From positions 47,498-111,497 of the forward strand of contig JAJXUE010000004.1 in NCBI GenBank assembly GCA_021783135.1: a stretch of DNA of 64,000 nucleotides, in the 5' to 3' direction. The stretch's first letter is position 1. Each line of letters starts with the position of its first letter. A program made the position numbers and the translations under genes. The stretch is from Bacillota bacterium. Its GTDB lineage: Bacteria > Bacillota > Desulfitobacteriia > Desulfitobacteriales > JAJXUE01. Below, piece after piece: positions 7,924-17,118 of this stretch. The notes below the pieces were generated by a model that did not search any database, was not told the origin of the DNA, and saw nothing but the letters and a program-made list of their open reading frames with translations.

Positions 7924-8664
7924 ATGCGTATCTTGTATTTCTCGCTACGCCGAGGTGCAATTGTCGTACCATTCGTCTTTATCATCATTGGCATAATTTT
8001 ATATTTGATTTCGTGCCGTTCTGAGCCCACCCTTATCCGCACCCCAGGAACATTTTATATGGTGCACACGCAAAATAAAGTAGTGTCGCTTACTTTTGAC
8101 GATGGGCCTGATCCGCTGTTTACGCCACAAGTACTGGATATTCTCAAAGAAGAGAATGTCAAGGCAACTTTTTTTGTCATTGGCAAGGCAGCTGAAGCCA
8201 ATCCCGCAATTTTGCAGCGTATTATCGGTGAAGGTCACGTCATTGGTAACCACAGTTATACTCATGACTATCGCCAACGCACTTTAGCAACAGAGATTGC
8301 CAAAACCGACCAGGTTGTTTTTGCTGCCACCCACGCCCACACCCATTTTTATCGGCCACCGGGCGGAATAGTTGCCAAAGCTCAGCTGGAAATTGTTAAA
8401 ACCAACGGACATATTTTTACCCTATGGAGTTTGGACAGTCGAGACTGGGTTAACCCTGGGCCTACACAAATTCTGCGTACAGTTGTTGACAACGTATTTC
8501 CGGGATCAATCATTCTTTTGCATGACGGAGGAGATAGACGGGGGCAAACTATTGCTGCCCTGCCCACAATTATTACCCGCTTGCGTTCAATGGGCTATAG
8601 TTTTGTGTCGCTCGAGGAGCTACGTCACATGGATAATTCCAGTATTCCTACCGGCTGGGAATAA
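7924..8664 (+). CDS. Membrane-anchored polysaccharide deacetylase
   Basis: A 246-aa protein. Residues 10-30 are a hydrophobic N-terminal anchor. The NodB homology domain follows with its standard motifs in order: TFDDGPDP (metal-binding and catalytic Asp), GNHSYTH (metal His pair), RPPGG, a DWxxP-like block (SRDWVNPGP) and LHDGG. Such enzymes deacetylate peptidoglycan or chitin-like polymers outside the membrane; the PdaA/PdaB and Bacillus YxkH/YjeA classes are candidates. A spore-cortex role is possible in a sporeformer but not shown. It is preceded by GGGAGGTGAG 4 nt before ATG. Confidence 0.92.
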   Translation: MRILYFSLRRGAIVVPFVFIIIGIILYLISCRSEPTLIRTPGTFYMVHTQNKVVSLTFDDGPDPLFTPQVLDILKEENVKATFFVIGKAAEANPAILQRIIGEGHVIGNHSYTHDYRQRTLATEIAKTDQVVFAATHAHTHFYRPPGGIVAKAQLEIVKTNGHIFTLWSLDSRDWVNPGPTQILRTVVDNVFPGSIILLHDGGDRRGQTIAALPTIITRLRSMGYSFVSLEELRHMDNSSIPTGWE

Positions 8665-8789
8665 GGTCTCGGTTTAAATTAGTAATAGGTTCGGGATGTC
8701 ACCAACAAACCGGGCCTTACTTTTATTTGAAGGCCTTCCTTATTCGAGGGCTTATAATATTGAGGGATTGCAACATTTGGGGCCTATCC

Positions 8790-11700
8790 TTATTTCGCGT
8801 CGCACTTAATTGAATTAAGTCCTTTATCAGCAGAGCCCAGCAATTTGGTCCTCACACCGTCTAGCCCTTGATATGCTACGGGCACAATAACTAGAGTTAA
8901 AATAGTTGAAGTAGCCAAACCTGAGATTACTACAATTGCCATCGACCGCGAAATCAGTCCTCCCTCCGATGAAACTGCTAATGGCAATAGGGCACAAACT
9001 GTGGCCACGGCCGTCATTAAAATAGGTCTTAGTCTGGTTACCCCAGCCTCGAGCAGCGCTGTTTCCCGTTCCATGCCACTTTGACGATTTTGCAGTACCC
9101 GATCGACCAATACTATCGCATTCGTAACAACTATACCGATCAACATCAAGAAACCCACCATAGCTGGTACCCCCAGCGATTCGCCTGATATGTAAAGTCC
9201 AGCCAAACCACCCACCATGATGAAAGGCAACGCAAACAAGATAGCCAAGGGAGCAAGCATTTCGCCGAATGCAACCAGCATAACCATATAAACCAGCAAT
9301 ACCGCAATTATCATGGCTAACCCCAGATTAGTAAAACCGTCCTGCATTTCCTTGGATTCTCCTGCGTAGCTATAGCTCACACCAGGCGGAAGCACAAGCG
9401 TGCTAACCCTGGTTTCCACCGCTTTTTGTACTCCGGAAGAATTGTCAGTCGTAAAGCGCCCTTCCACTGAAACATACTCCTGTTGATTCAGCCTTTGGAT
9501 AGAAGTAGGGCCTGGCTGGATGCTCACTGCTGCAATGTCAGCAAGTTTGATACGTTCACCTGTCATGTTGGTGATATGCAAGCTACGAATCGTATCTAAG
9601 GTATCCAACCCATCTGCCTGCAAACCTAAGTTGACTTCGGCGGGATTGCCCGCCAGCTCCACTGTCATTACACTGTCTCCTTCAAGCATCTGGCGTACTG
9701 ACATGGCCACCATAGCCGGATTCAAGCCGTGCTTGGCCGCTGCTGCCGGATCAACCTCGATAGAAAGTTGCGGTTTAACTGCAGACAGATTAGTATGCAC
9801 ATTCGACAAGCCGGGGACATCTTTGATACTTCGTTCGATCATATCTCCTGCTTGGTGCAACGAGCTTATATCCGTTCCTTTAAGGATCATGACCAACCCG
9901 CCATAGCCAGAAGCAATTCCTACGGGTGTCAAGGCTACAGTGGCGTCAGAGTCAAATTTTTCAGTTGCCTGCTGCAAATCCTGCTCAAACTTGTTAGTAT
10001 CCACTTTTGCAATTTCGTCTTGCATCTCGATGGATACAGCAAGTTCTTCACCGCTTACTAGAGTTTGATAGCTCTTTACATCGCTGCGCCCATGTAAAAA
10101 ATTTTCCACTTTAGAAGCCAGCGCATCTGTTTTTTCGCTCGCTGTACCAACGGGCATTGTTACCTGCAGATTGTAGGAGACAGTCTTTTCCGTCGGTAAA
10201 AAATTCTGAGGAATTTGGGGCAACAACAATAGCGAACCGGCAAATACGAGTGTAGCTATCCCGGTAACCAGGAGTTTGTGCCGCAAGGCCCAACGCAAAA
10301 ATAGACGATATCCACGTTGGAGGGTATTTTCCCGCGATTCGTGCTGTTTAATATTGAGTAGAAACAGTTTCGCGACCAATGGAACTACGGTCATCGCTAC
10401 CAGCAATGAAAATATGATTGAAACCATCACTGCGATGCCGAAGGGCCTAAAATACTTTCCTACGATCCCCGGCACAAACATTAAAGGAGCAAAAACTGCT
10501 ACAGTTGTAATCGTTGACGAGGTTACGGCCTGCCCAACTTCTGTGGTAGCTTGAGCCACGAGTTCGGGTGACCGCTCTTCACTCAGCCTCACCCTCCGGT
10601 AGATATTTTCAATTACAACGATAGAATCATCCACTACTCTACCCACTGCCACGGCTATCCCGGCAAGGGTCATAATATTCAGGCTGTAATTCAGCAGATA
10701 TAAAGTAATCAGCGAGGCAAATATGGACAAAGGTATCGATAACACCGCCACAATAGTGGAACGCCAATTGCGCAAAAACACGAACGTTATCAGCATGGCA
10801 AACAATGCGCCTAAAATAGCCTCCCGTTGCATCGAGCTAACAGAAGATTTGATTTGCTGGGCACTGTTCCGCAGCTTAGTCAGCTTGTAGCCTTGCGGCA
10901 AAACTAATTCTGCGAGCTTGGCATTGACTTGCTTAATTAAATCCACGACATTGGTTCCTGCTTGGGCCTCAATACCCAACACAACTGCCGGTTGACCATT
11001 TAAACGGTTGATTACCGAGTCCTTGTCAGCGGCATAGCTTACCTTCGCGATATCGCCCAGCTTGATGACACGAATGCGTAAGACCGGCTTAACCTCAAGA
11101 GCACTGTCACCGCTAGCCGAGGCGTTGTCAGGTAAGCTTTTCAAAACGCTGACCGTGTCAGCGCCAGTGTGCTGTAATTGGGCTTGAATAGAACTGAGTT
11201 GTTTTTGCAAGGATTTTAGCTGGGCATCATTCTTAACCGCAGTCGCTTTAGTCTGCGCAATTTCTTGTTGTAGATAACCTATTTTGTTCAAATCTTGCGG
11301 TTGCGCCTGCTGAGCAAGCGCCAATTGCTGGGCATAACCGGCCAAAGTTGTCTGTTCAAGTGCCAGTTTAGCAGTCAGACCACTAATTCCCTGTGACAAT
11401 TGGATTTGGGCCTGTAACAGCATTTGGCCTTGCGTCAGGTTACCCAGTCCTGCACCGATTTTGCTGAGACTATCACCTACTGCACCAAATCCATCGCCTA
11501 CTGATTTAAAGGCGTTGCTTAGACTGCTCATGTCCTGCTCAACAATAACCAGATTCATATTTTGCGCGTCTGCAATGGATTTTAGTTTGCTGCCCACTTC
11601 CACATTTAAGGCCTTGCCGTCTAAAGTAACTTGTCCGGCCGGAATTCCAATATTATTAGCCTGCAAAGCCTGTTTCACTTGATCCAGGCTCAACTGTTCA

Positions 11701-12278
11701 GTTTTGAGTTTAGCCGGATCCAGCTTAACATTAAGTTGTTTAACGGCTGTGCCCTGAACATCGATAGCCGCAATTCCTTGCACCGAAGCAAACAGTGGCT
11801 TCACATGCTCATCAACGTATTGCTGGATTATGGACTGTTCAACGTTACCGGTAATGCCAAAGGAAACAACCGGGACTGCATTAGGTCCTTCGAGCGACAA
11901 CTGTGGTTTTTGCACCCCGTCAGGTAATTTAAGGGTAGCCAAAGCACTGTTAACATCCTTCTCCGCCTGATCCATCGCCACGTTCAGGTCGAATTCTAAA
12001 GTTGCAGCCACATAACTACTGCCGGAAGTCAAATAGAGATTCTTTAAACCTTTTAAGCCCGCCAACCCCTGTTCCAAGGGCTTGCCGACATTATCAAGTC
12101 CCTGCGCGGGCGTGGCACCCGGATACGGTACAACCACCTGCAAATACGGTATGTCAACGTTAGGCATCTCCTCCATTTTCATTGCGCCGTTGGCATAAAG
12201 ACCTCCGGCTATAATCATAATCATAGCCAAAAAAATCAAACCTGCATTGCGCATGGCAAACTTTATCCAACGATACAT
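8790..12278 (-). CDS. RND-family multidrug/metabolite efflux pump (HAE1 type) with coiled-coil insertion
   Basis: A 1162-aa inner-membrane exporter of the AcrB/SwrC class, driven by proton motive force. It begins MYRWIKFAMRN and has the usual two sets of TM helices; the TM4 relay Asp pair is present (VGRVVDDSIVVIENIYRR). Usual HAE1 proteins are about 1020-1060 aa. The extra length is a ~155-residue Gln/Ala-rich helical insertion at residues ~247-402 (LSNAFKSVGDGFGAVGD... LQQEIAQTKATAVKND) inside the first extracytoplasmic loop. No membrane-fusion or outer-membrane factor gene is adjacent, as for SwrC of B. subtilis. The ATG follows GGGAGGTAAAGC. Substrate unknown. Confidence 0.93.
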   Translation of the reverse strand: MYRWIKFAMRNAGLIFLAMIMIIAGGLYANGAMKMEEMPNVDIPYLQVVVPYPGATPAQGLDNVGKPLEQGLAGLKGLKNLYLTSGSSYVAATLEFDLNVAMDQAEKDVNSALATLKLPDGVQKPQLSLEGPNAVPVVSFGITGNVEQSIIQQYVDEHVKPLFASVQGIAAIDVQGTAVKQLNVKLDPAKLKTEQLSLDQVKQALQANNIGIPAGQVTLDGKALNVEVGSKLKSIADAQNMNLVIVEQDMSSLSNAFKSVGDGFGAVGDSLSKIGAGLGNLTQGQMLLQAQIQLSQGISGLTAKLALEQTTLAGYAQQLALAQQAQPQDLNKIGYLQQEIAQTKATAVKNDAQLKSLQKQLSSIQAQLQHTGADTVSVLKSLPDNASASGDSALEVKPVLRIRVIKLGDIAKVSYAADKDSVINRLNGQPAVVLGIEAQAGTNVVDLIKQVNAKLAELVLPQGYKLTKLRNSAQQIKSSVSSMQREAILGALFAMLITFVFLRNWRSTIVAVLSIPLSIFASLITLYLLNYSLNIMTLAGIAVAVGRVVDDSIVVIENIYRRVRLSEERSPELVAQATTEVGQAVTSSTITTVAVFAPLMFVPGIVGKYFRPFGIAVMVSIIFSLLVAMTVVPLVAKLFLLNIKQHESRENTLQRGYRLFLRWALRHKLLVTGIATLVFAGSLLLLPQIPQNFLPTEKTVSYNLQVTMPVGTASEKTDALASKVENFLHGRSDVKSYQTLVSGEELAVSIEMQDEIAKVDTNKFEQDLQQATEKFDSDATVALTPVGIASGYGGLVMILKGTDISSLHQAGDMIERSIKDVPGLSNVHTNLSAVKPQLSIEVDPAAAAKHGLNPAMVAMSVRQMLEGDSVMTVELAGNPAEVNLGLQADGLDTLDTIRSLHITNMTGERIKLADIAAVSIQPGPTSIQRLNQQEYVSVEGRFTTDNSSGVQKAVETRVSTLVLPPGVSYSYAGESKEMQDGFTNLGLAMIIAVLLVYMVMLVAFGEMLAPLAILFALPFIMVGGLAGLYISGESLGVPAMVGFLMLIGIVVTNAIVLVDRVLQNRQSGMERETALLEAGVTRLRPILMTAVATVCALLPLAVSSEGGLISRSMAIVVISGLATSTILTLVIVPVAYQGLDGVRTKLLGSADKGLNSIKCDAK

Positions 12279-12453
12279 GCTTTACCTCCCACTCCAATTT
12301 TAACCTTTCCGTCAAAATCTAAGATATGCAAGCCGTTGGTCGAACATCCCTAAAAAGACTCAAGTGCACCATTAGCGCTATCTTTAGCTACATTTGCAGC
12401 ACCCAAGCATATGATATATGGTATAAATTGCCACGTGGAAGGAGTGTAGTCAA

Positions 12454-12600
12454 ATGCCTTTCTTTGGTTTTTTCCCGGGCTTGGTTTTTGGTACCCTATT
12501 AGGTAGCGCGATTGCTCCTCGGTATTACCCGTACCCGGCATATGCCCCGTATTCCCGACCGTATCCCGCCTATTACCGGGCCTATCCTTTCCCGTATTAG
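12454..12600 (+). CDS. 48-aa Tyr/Pro-rich small protein (not in ORF track)
   Basis: MPFFGFFPGLVFGTLLGSAI is a short hydrophobic N-terminus, then a tail of YPYPAY-type repeats ending PFPY. The site GGAAGGAG lies 8 nt before the ATG. The composition resembles small spore-coat or surface peptides of sporeformers, but I recognise no family. The ORF track shows only its minus-strand shadow (12350..12541). Confidence 0.65.
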   Translation: MPFFGFFPGLVFGTLLGSAIAPRYYPYPAYAPYSRPYPAYYRAYPFPY

Positions 12601-12640
12601 TTCAGTACTACGCCAGTTTCATTTCTAGGCACTGCCAAGA

Positions 12641-12720
12641 AAAGCGCGCATCGGTTTCCACTGCGCGCTTTTCCTCGTACTATCATCCACTGCTCTCGCC
12701 TAGTTGGCGAGGCAATAAAA
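12641..12720 (+). repeat. Dispersed two-hairpin intergenic repeat, copy B
   Basis: The best-formed copy. Stem 1 is perfect (AGCGCGCA/TGCGCGCT) and followed by TTTT, then the core CCTCGTACTATCATCCACTG, then stem 2 (CTCGCC/GGCGAG). It lies downstream of the 48-aa ORF, where stem 1 could act as its terminator. Confidence 0.75.
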
Positions 12721-12759
12721 ACGCAAGACCCTACAGTCACCTTCTGTAGGGTCTTGCGT
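12716..12759 (-). terminator. Rho-independent terminator of the GNAT/PocR-kinase unit
   Basis: A perfect 16-bp inverted repeat ACGCAAGACCCTACAG / CTGTAGGGTCTTGCGT, with TTTTTATTG after it on the minus strand. Confidence 0.9.
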
Positions 12760-12807
12760 ATGCACTACCGTCTGATAGTTTCATGGCAGTTGTAACCAGG
12801 CAATCCC

Positions 12808-14043
12808 TTAGGCCTCTTCATATGCTGTGGGACATTCATCTACCGGTATGATTAAACTTACTGTCGTCCTGCCCTGCTGAGAAGACATTCTAATTCCGTA
12901 GGCGGAACCAAATTGTAATTGCAGGCGCCGATGTACATTGTGCAGACCTATCCCGCACTTAATTTGATCAGGAGTCGCTACGGTGTCGGTAGCGTCCCTC
13001 CATCCAACACCGTCATCACATACAGCTATTTCAGCTTGAGTCCCGTTGATTTGACCGCGAATAGTTAAATTTCCTACAGTTTCCTTAGGTTCCAAGCCAT
13101 GGACACAGGCGTTTTCCGTCAGGGGTTGCAGACTCAGGAAAGGTATACGAAGCCTCAGCAATTCCGGCGGCACAGCAATACTTACCCTAAGTTTGGCTCC
13201 AAAACGATTTTTTTGAATCAGCAAATAATTTTCCACATAGTTAATTTCATCCTGTACCGTAACCATTTCGCCTGGGCGATCTAAATTATGGCGCAAAAGG
13301 TTCGATAACGCATACAACGTGTTGACTCCTTTTTCATGTTCCCCTAGAGTTATTAACCCGGTAATCGTATTAAGCGTATTAAACAAAAAATGCGGTTTAA
13401 TTTGCGCCTGCAGGGTTTTTAGCTCAGCCTTGTGCAAGGTGTGTTCCAGTTCCTCGATAATCCTGGCCTCCTCCGCCGTTTTTAGTTTTTGGCGGCTGAG
13501 TTCTTCCTGCATCTTGCTTCGATATACCAACTCCACGATATAGTTAACTACAACCTGAATCAACCCACCAGCCGCCTGACACCTGTCCATGCTAATGATT
13601 TTAATCTCTTGGAAGGATCTCTCTAGAAGCTTGGCTTCAAGTCCTAAGTCTGCTGTAGCCATGAGCATCGCCGCAATCTCATGGGGCTCCGGAGGTGTCA
13701 AGTGCATTTGTCCACAAGTAATCGAACCCCAAAACTGTTCTTCAACCACAATCGGCACCGACATCAACATGACACCGGCGTGGCATTTGCCCATACAGTA
13801 ATCGCCAGCCTTAACGGTTTGCAAGCCTAAGTCTGCGTTAGAGCAAATACAGCGCTCTAAACCGCGGGACGTAGAACGAATGGCTTGACAAAACCCGTAA
13901 AAATAGTCGTGTTTGACTACCGGATAGCCCTGCGCATCATTAATATCAATTGTGATGTCGGTTGCTTGCGTAAAGTTTTTGATAATGTCGATTAACTTGT
14001 CCTGCTCGATTAGTTGCAGTAGATTATCGTTTTGGCCTTCCAT
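12808..14043 (-). CDS. PocR-domain LytS/YehU-type sensor histidine kinase
   Basis: A 411-aa cytoplasmic kinase. Residues ~15-180 form a PocR ligand/redox-sensing domain with conserved cysteines (ERCICSNADLG, YCMGKCHAG, ITCGQMHL). A helical linker follows. The His_kinase phospho-acceptor block LQAQIKPHFLFNTLNT lies near residue 215, and the HATPase_c N box (LTENACVHG) and G boxes (GIGLHNVHRRLQ) follow. PocR-kinases of Firmicutes commonly control alcohol/diol or one-carbon metabolism through AraC-type response regulators. No regulator is adjacent; the YesN-like regulator at 24232 is a candidate partner. It is probably cotranscribed with the GNAT gene, 9 bp upstream. Confidence 0.9.
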   Translation of the reverse strand: MEGQNDNLLQLIEQDKLIDIIKNFTQATDITIDINDAQGYPVVKHDYFYGFCQAIRSTSRGLERCICSNADLGLQTVKAGDYCMGKCHAGVMLMSVPIVVEEQFWGSITCGQMHLTPPEPHEIAAMLMATADLGLEAKLLERSFQEIKIISMDRCQAAGGLIQVVVNYIVELVYRSKMQEELSRQKLKTAEEARIIEELEHTLHKAELKTLQAQIKPHFLFNTLNTITGLITLGEHEKGVNTLYALSNLLRHNLDRPGEMVTVQDEINYVENYLLIQKNRFGAKLRVSIAVPPELLRLRIPFLSLQPLTENACVHGLEPKETVGNLTIRGQINGTQAEIAVCDDGVGWRDATDTVATPDQIKCGIGLHNVHRRLQLQFGSAYGIRMSSQQGRTTVSLIIPVDECPTAYEEA

Positions 14044-14052
14044 CTAAACCTC

Positions 14053-14577
14053 CTAATCCACCTCAAACTCTGCGGGGCCTTCCAGCATGTATTGCACAAT
14101 TACCACGTCCAACCAGCGCCCAAATTTTTTACCCACTTCGCGATAACGTCCCACGCGTTCCATAGCAAATTTATCTGCCAGGGCTAAGCTGGCCTCATTG
14201 TTCCCGGCTATAAGCCCAAGAATTGAGTGGTATCCCAAATCACGGGCCTCTGCCAACAGTTGCGTTAACAACAGAGCCCCGACACCTTGCCCCCGATATG
14301 CCTGATGCACATAAATTGAGAATTCCACACTCGGCGCATATGCTGGCCGCGTATGAAACGGGGATAAGCTTCCCCACCCGACAACTTGCTCGTTTGCTAC
14401 CGCGGAAAATAACGGATATTTGGGGTTTTGATGCATAGCAAACCATTCTTGTCGTTCTGCCATGCTCTTGGCTTCCGTATCAAAGGTTGCAGTCCCGCGC
14501 AACACCTGTTCATTATATATCTCGCGCAAGGCAGGAATATCTTCCGGCCTGCTCAAACGGATTGTAAAAGTTTCCAT
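14053..14577 (-). CDS. GNAT N-acetyltransferase, phosphinothricin/methionine-sulfoximine acetyltransferase-like
   Basis: About 174 aa with the Pat/MnaT layout: TIRLSRPEDIPALREIYNEQV at the N-terminus, VGWGSLSPFHTRPAYAPSVEFSIYV mid-way and the acetyl-CoA loop YRGQGVGALLL near residue 95. The family acetylates the amino group of small amino acids or analogues. ATG at 14577 is chosen because AGGAGG lies 7 nt before it; the track uses GTG at 14583. It is the first gene of a unit with the PocR kinase. Confidence 0.88.
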   Translation of the reverse strand: METFTIRLSRPEDIPALREIYNEQVLRGTATFDTEAKSMAERQEWFAMHQNPKYPLFSAVANEQVVGWGSLSPFHTRPAYAPSVEFSIYVHQAYRGQGVGALLLTQLLAEARDLGYHSILGLIAGNNEASLALADKFAMERVGRYREVGKKFGRWLDVVIVQYMLEGPAEFEVD

Positions 14578-14698
14578 GCCCACTCCTCCTGTTTTTTACT
14601 TCCTTTACATTGTAACTCAAGTACATTGTAAATCAAGCTGAGCAGGCTTGAAAATATGTCTACCCAAATGCGCCAAAGCTAAAAATTTGCGTCGCATC

Positions 14699-15916
14699 TT
14701 ATTTCTTAATCATAAGCTCTCGCCCGGTTTTACCACTCTGGATGACTCGTGCGTCAACCTCTACCTCAATATCAGCCTCACGCCAGCTGTCGCGCCAGGT
14801 AGGGCCAAGAGTCTGCCAAGTTGTAAGCTCAGTACGGTGTAATTGTTGGGTGAAGCCAAGTATATCGGCATTTAATTGCCGGGATTTATCTATAGTTGCT
14901 AGCACACAACTCCGCACTGTTGCCGAGGCCATCTGCTCAATCTTAGCTAAGGCCTCCGGCGTGACTTGGATATCCTTAACCTCATCTACCTCACCCCACG
15001 TCTTAACTTTGACGCGATAGTTTATTTCCCCTCCTGTCACCTTAGCTTCAATCTTACTCTCGACTTTACCTATCAAATATGTTGCCACCTTATCCCCATC
15101 AATTACAGTAATAGGAATCATGGCACTGTTCACGCCACAGTTAACAATGTAGCCAAAGGTCTCTTTTTTGTTCAGCCAGCCTACCAGCTTATCACCGTGA
15201 AAGACCGCTAGCCCCTTGATAACTACGGCCTTGTCTACCGCAACAGTAGGATCTTCTTGCGGCTTAACCACATAAATTTCCCCAGCCACAGGATCGCGGT
15301 CGGGGCTTAACAAAGTTTGAATAAACTGATTGCTATCTATGCCGCAGGAGATGCCTATTCTATCTACCTTATTTTCCTCCAGGCCCTGAATTTCTTTGGC
15401 CAGAGTATCGTCCACTTCCGGGTGAGCCTGTAACACATCAAATGCCTCACCCGGTGTAACCAGAATATAGGTTCGTAAACGAAATTGCCGAAAGCGTGCC
15501 TGTAAATCAACTATTTGGGCTACTCCCTCCCGTGCCGCCTTTTCACCGACGATTAAGCCGCTTACATACCCCAAGAAAATAAAACGAGGCGAGCGAATCA
15601 TCAAGTCCCGCGTAGCTTCCTGTAAAGTTGCACCCGTACCTTTGAACAACAATGCCTGCCCGACTCCTGCTCCCCCACCGGTGGAAGTTGCTCCATTATT
15701 GCCTCCACCCGACTGTGTTGCCGGTTGAGGCTGCAGTACCTTGGCTGATACCTGCCACACATCCTGACCTTGGTTGTTTTGACCCGCCACCTTGTCGACG
15801 CCAAGCAACGTGACAATAGCTAAATCCTCTATTTCCTTGCGGCTCCAACAGCCTGGGATAAAGGAAGAGCATATGATTAGTAATAGCAAGGCTAGGGCGC
15901 GTAAACGCTGATTCAC
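14699..15916 (-). CDS. gerC: Ger(x)C family spore germination lipoprotein
   Basis: A 405-aa protein of the GerAC/GerBC/GerKC family, the lipoprotein subunit of germinant receptors in the spore inner membrane. It has a signal peptide with lipobox (SSFIPGC) and then the invariant CWSRKEIEDLA. The central Gly-rich insertion (SGGGNNGATSTGGGAGVG) is unusual but is likely a loop. Its GTG start overlaps the gerB stop by 4 nt (GTGA), with GAGGAGG upstream, so the genes are translationally coupled. Last gene of the gerA-gerB-gerC operon. Confidence 0.95.
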   Translation of the reverse strand: MNQRLRALALLLLIICSSFIPGCWSRKEIEDLAIVTLLGVDKVAGQNNQGQDVWQVSAKVLQPQPATQSGGGNNGATSTGGGAGVGQALLFKGTGATLQEATRDLMIRSPRFIFLGYVSGLIVGEKAAREGVAQIVDLQARFRQFRLRTYILVTPGEAFDVLQAHPEVDDTLAKEIQGLEENKVDRIGISCGIDSNQFIQTLLSPDRDPVAGEIYVVKPQEDPTVAVDKAVVIKGLAVFHGDKLVGWLNKKETFGYIVNCGVNSAMIPITVIDGDKVATYLIGKVESKIEAKVTGGEINYRVKVKTWGEVDEVKDIQVTPEALAKIEQMASATVRSCVLATIDKSRQLNADILGFTQQLHRTELTTWQTLGPTWRDSWREADIEVEVDARVIQSGKTGRELMIKK

Positions 15917-17118
15917 TTACTCGTCCTCCTCTTACGCAATCTTATTGCCGCCACCGGCCACAGCAGTAGAGGCAACACCAGTTCAAATACCAAAGCCATA
16001 GGGGTCCAGTACTTATCAAGAAACTCCATTAACTGTAAAGTATTGGCAAACAGGAATGCGGACCCGAGTATATGGCATAGCGCACTTGGCACCAGGACAT
16101 ACTTGTAATTCTTAATACCGCTTACTTGGGCTGAAGTCAGACAGATTACGTAGAATGTTAACGATGACTTGACGACAATTCCACTCACCCAAAAAGTCAT
16201 AATTAGGATGGTTAGCCTTTGGATAAAGCGGGCAATGTTGACATACGAAGCTAGTTCCAAGACCGGAAATAATAGATCACCGGTCAAATACGGACCAAAA
16301 ACGGCTAAAGCAGTAAAGGTTACGGCAGTAAAGGTTATGGTCATTGCTAACAAAGCAATTAGGACCTTTTTCCCTACTTCCTGTGGTTTGTTAATAGAGG
16401 GCAGAAGCATCACAAGCACCACAATCTCACCATACCAAGATGCAGGTACGAAGGACCCCTGAATAATAGGTAGCACCCCACCTTCCAGCAGTGGTTGCAA
16501 GCGACCCAACTGCATATCGGGAATCGTAAACAACACAACTATGAGCAAAGTCAGCAAAAACAAGGGTAAAATAAATTGCGCCATCCGGGCAATAACTTCT
16601 ACACCCTTATAGGCGGCATACCCTGCTACCAATACCAACAAGGAGCAAAAAGCCCAGATAGGGGTTTCCGGCATGAAGTTTACTGTCAGGAATTCGGCGA
16701 ACTCTCTAACCACTAAGATATTCATCACCAGAAAGAATAGGGCGTAACTACCTGCCACAGCCTTGCCAAGAAGCTTGCCTAGGATAACTTCGCTATACTC
16801 CGCCAAAGTCTTATCCGGAAAATACATCCCTAATTTCCAGACTGCGAGAAGCACCACTGAAGCAATAATTGTGGGCAGTACCAAAGTAGCCAGCCAGGCT
16901 GATTGATACGCCTTTTGCGCGGTAATCGCAGGAACGAACAATACAGCAGTAGCCAGCACAACAACGTATAAGAGCGCTGCCAACTGACGACCAGAAATCT
17001 TTACTTGTTTGATGAATTCTCGCCTCCTTCGCCCGGTTTCTGCGGACCACCTTGGGGATCTTGCCGCGCAGGCTCCTTGGCGCCGGAAAAATGAGGTCGG
17101 GTAAACATCGCCCACCAC
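15913..17118 (-). CDS. gerB: GerB family spore germination permease (start uncertain)
   Basis: An APC-superfamily-like integral membrane protein with about ten hydrophobic segments (ALLYVVVLATAVLFVPAI onward), the GerAB/GerBB subunit of a germinant receptor. The open frame reaches GTG 17118, well inside gerA. The residues before KISGRQLAALL do not look like a GerB N-terminus, and the family usually begins there. No ATG/GTG/TTG exists near that point. The only in-frame candidate behind the strong GAAGGAGG site is ATC at 17013 (spacing 9). Either an ATC start is used, or translation begins inside gerA. Length from ATC is about 366 aa, the family norm. Confidence 0.9.
   Translation of the reverse strand: MVGDVYPTSFFRRQGACAARSPRWSAETGRRRREFIKQVKISGRQLAALLYVVVLATAVLFVPAITAQKAYQSAWLATLVLPTIIASVVLLAVWKLGMYFPDKTLAEYSEVILGKLLGKAVAGSYALFFLVMNILVVREFAEFLTVNFMPETPIWAFCSLLVLVAGYAAYKGVEVIARMAQFILPLFLLTLLIVVLFTIPDMQLGRLQPLLEGGVLPIIQGSFVPASWYGEIVVLVMLLPSINKPQEVGKKVLIALLAMTITFTAVTFTALAVFGPYLTGDLLFPVLELASYVNIARFIQRLTILIMTFWVSGIVVKSSLTFYVICLTSAQVSGIKNYKYVLVPSALCHILGSAFLFANTLQLMEFLDKYWTPMALVFELVLPLLLWPVAAIRLRKRRTSK

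Noticed and set aside
12350-12541. Minus-strand 63-aa ORF
   Set aside because: Shadow of the 48-aa plus-strand ORF, which has a strong ribosome site and typical composition.
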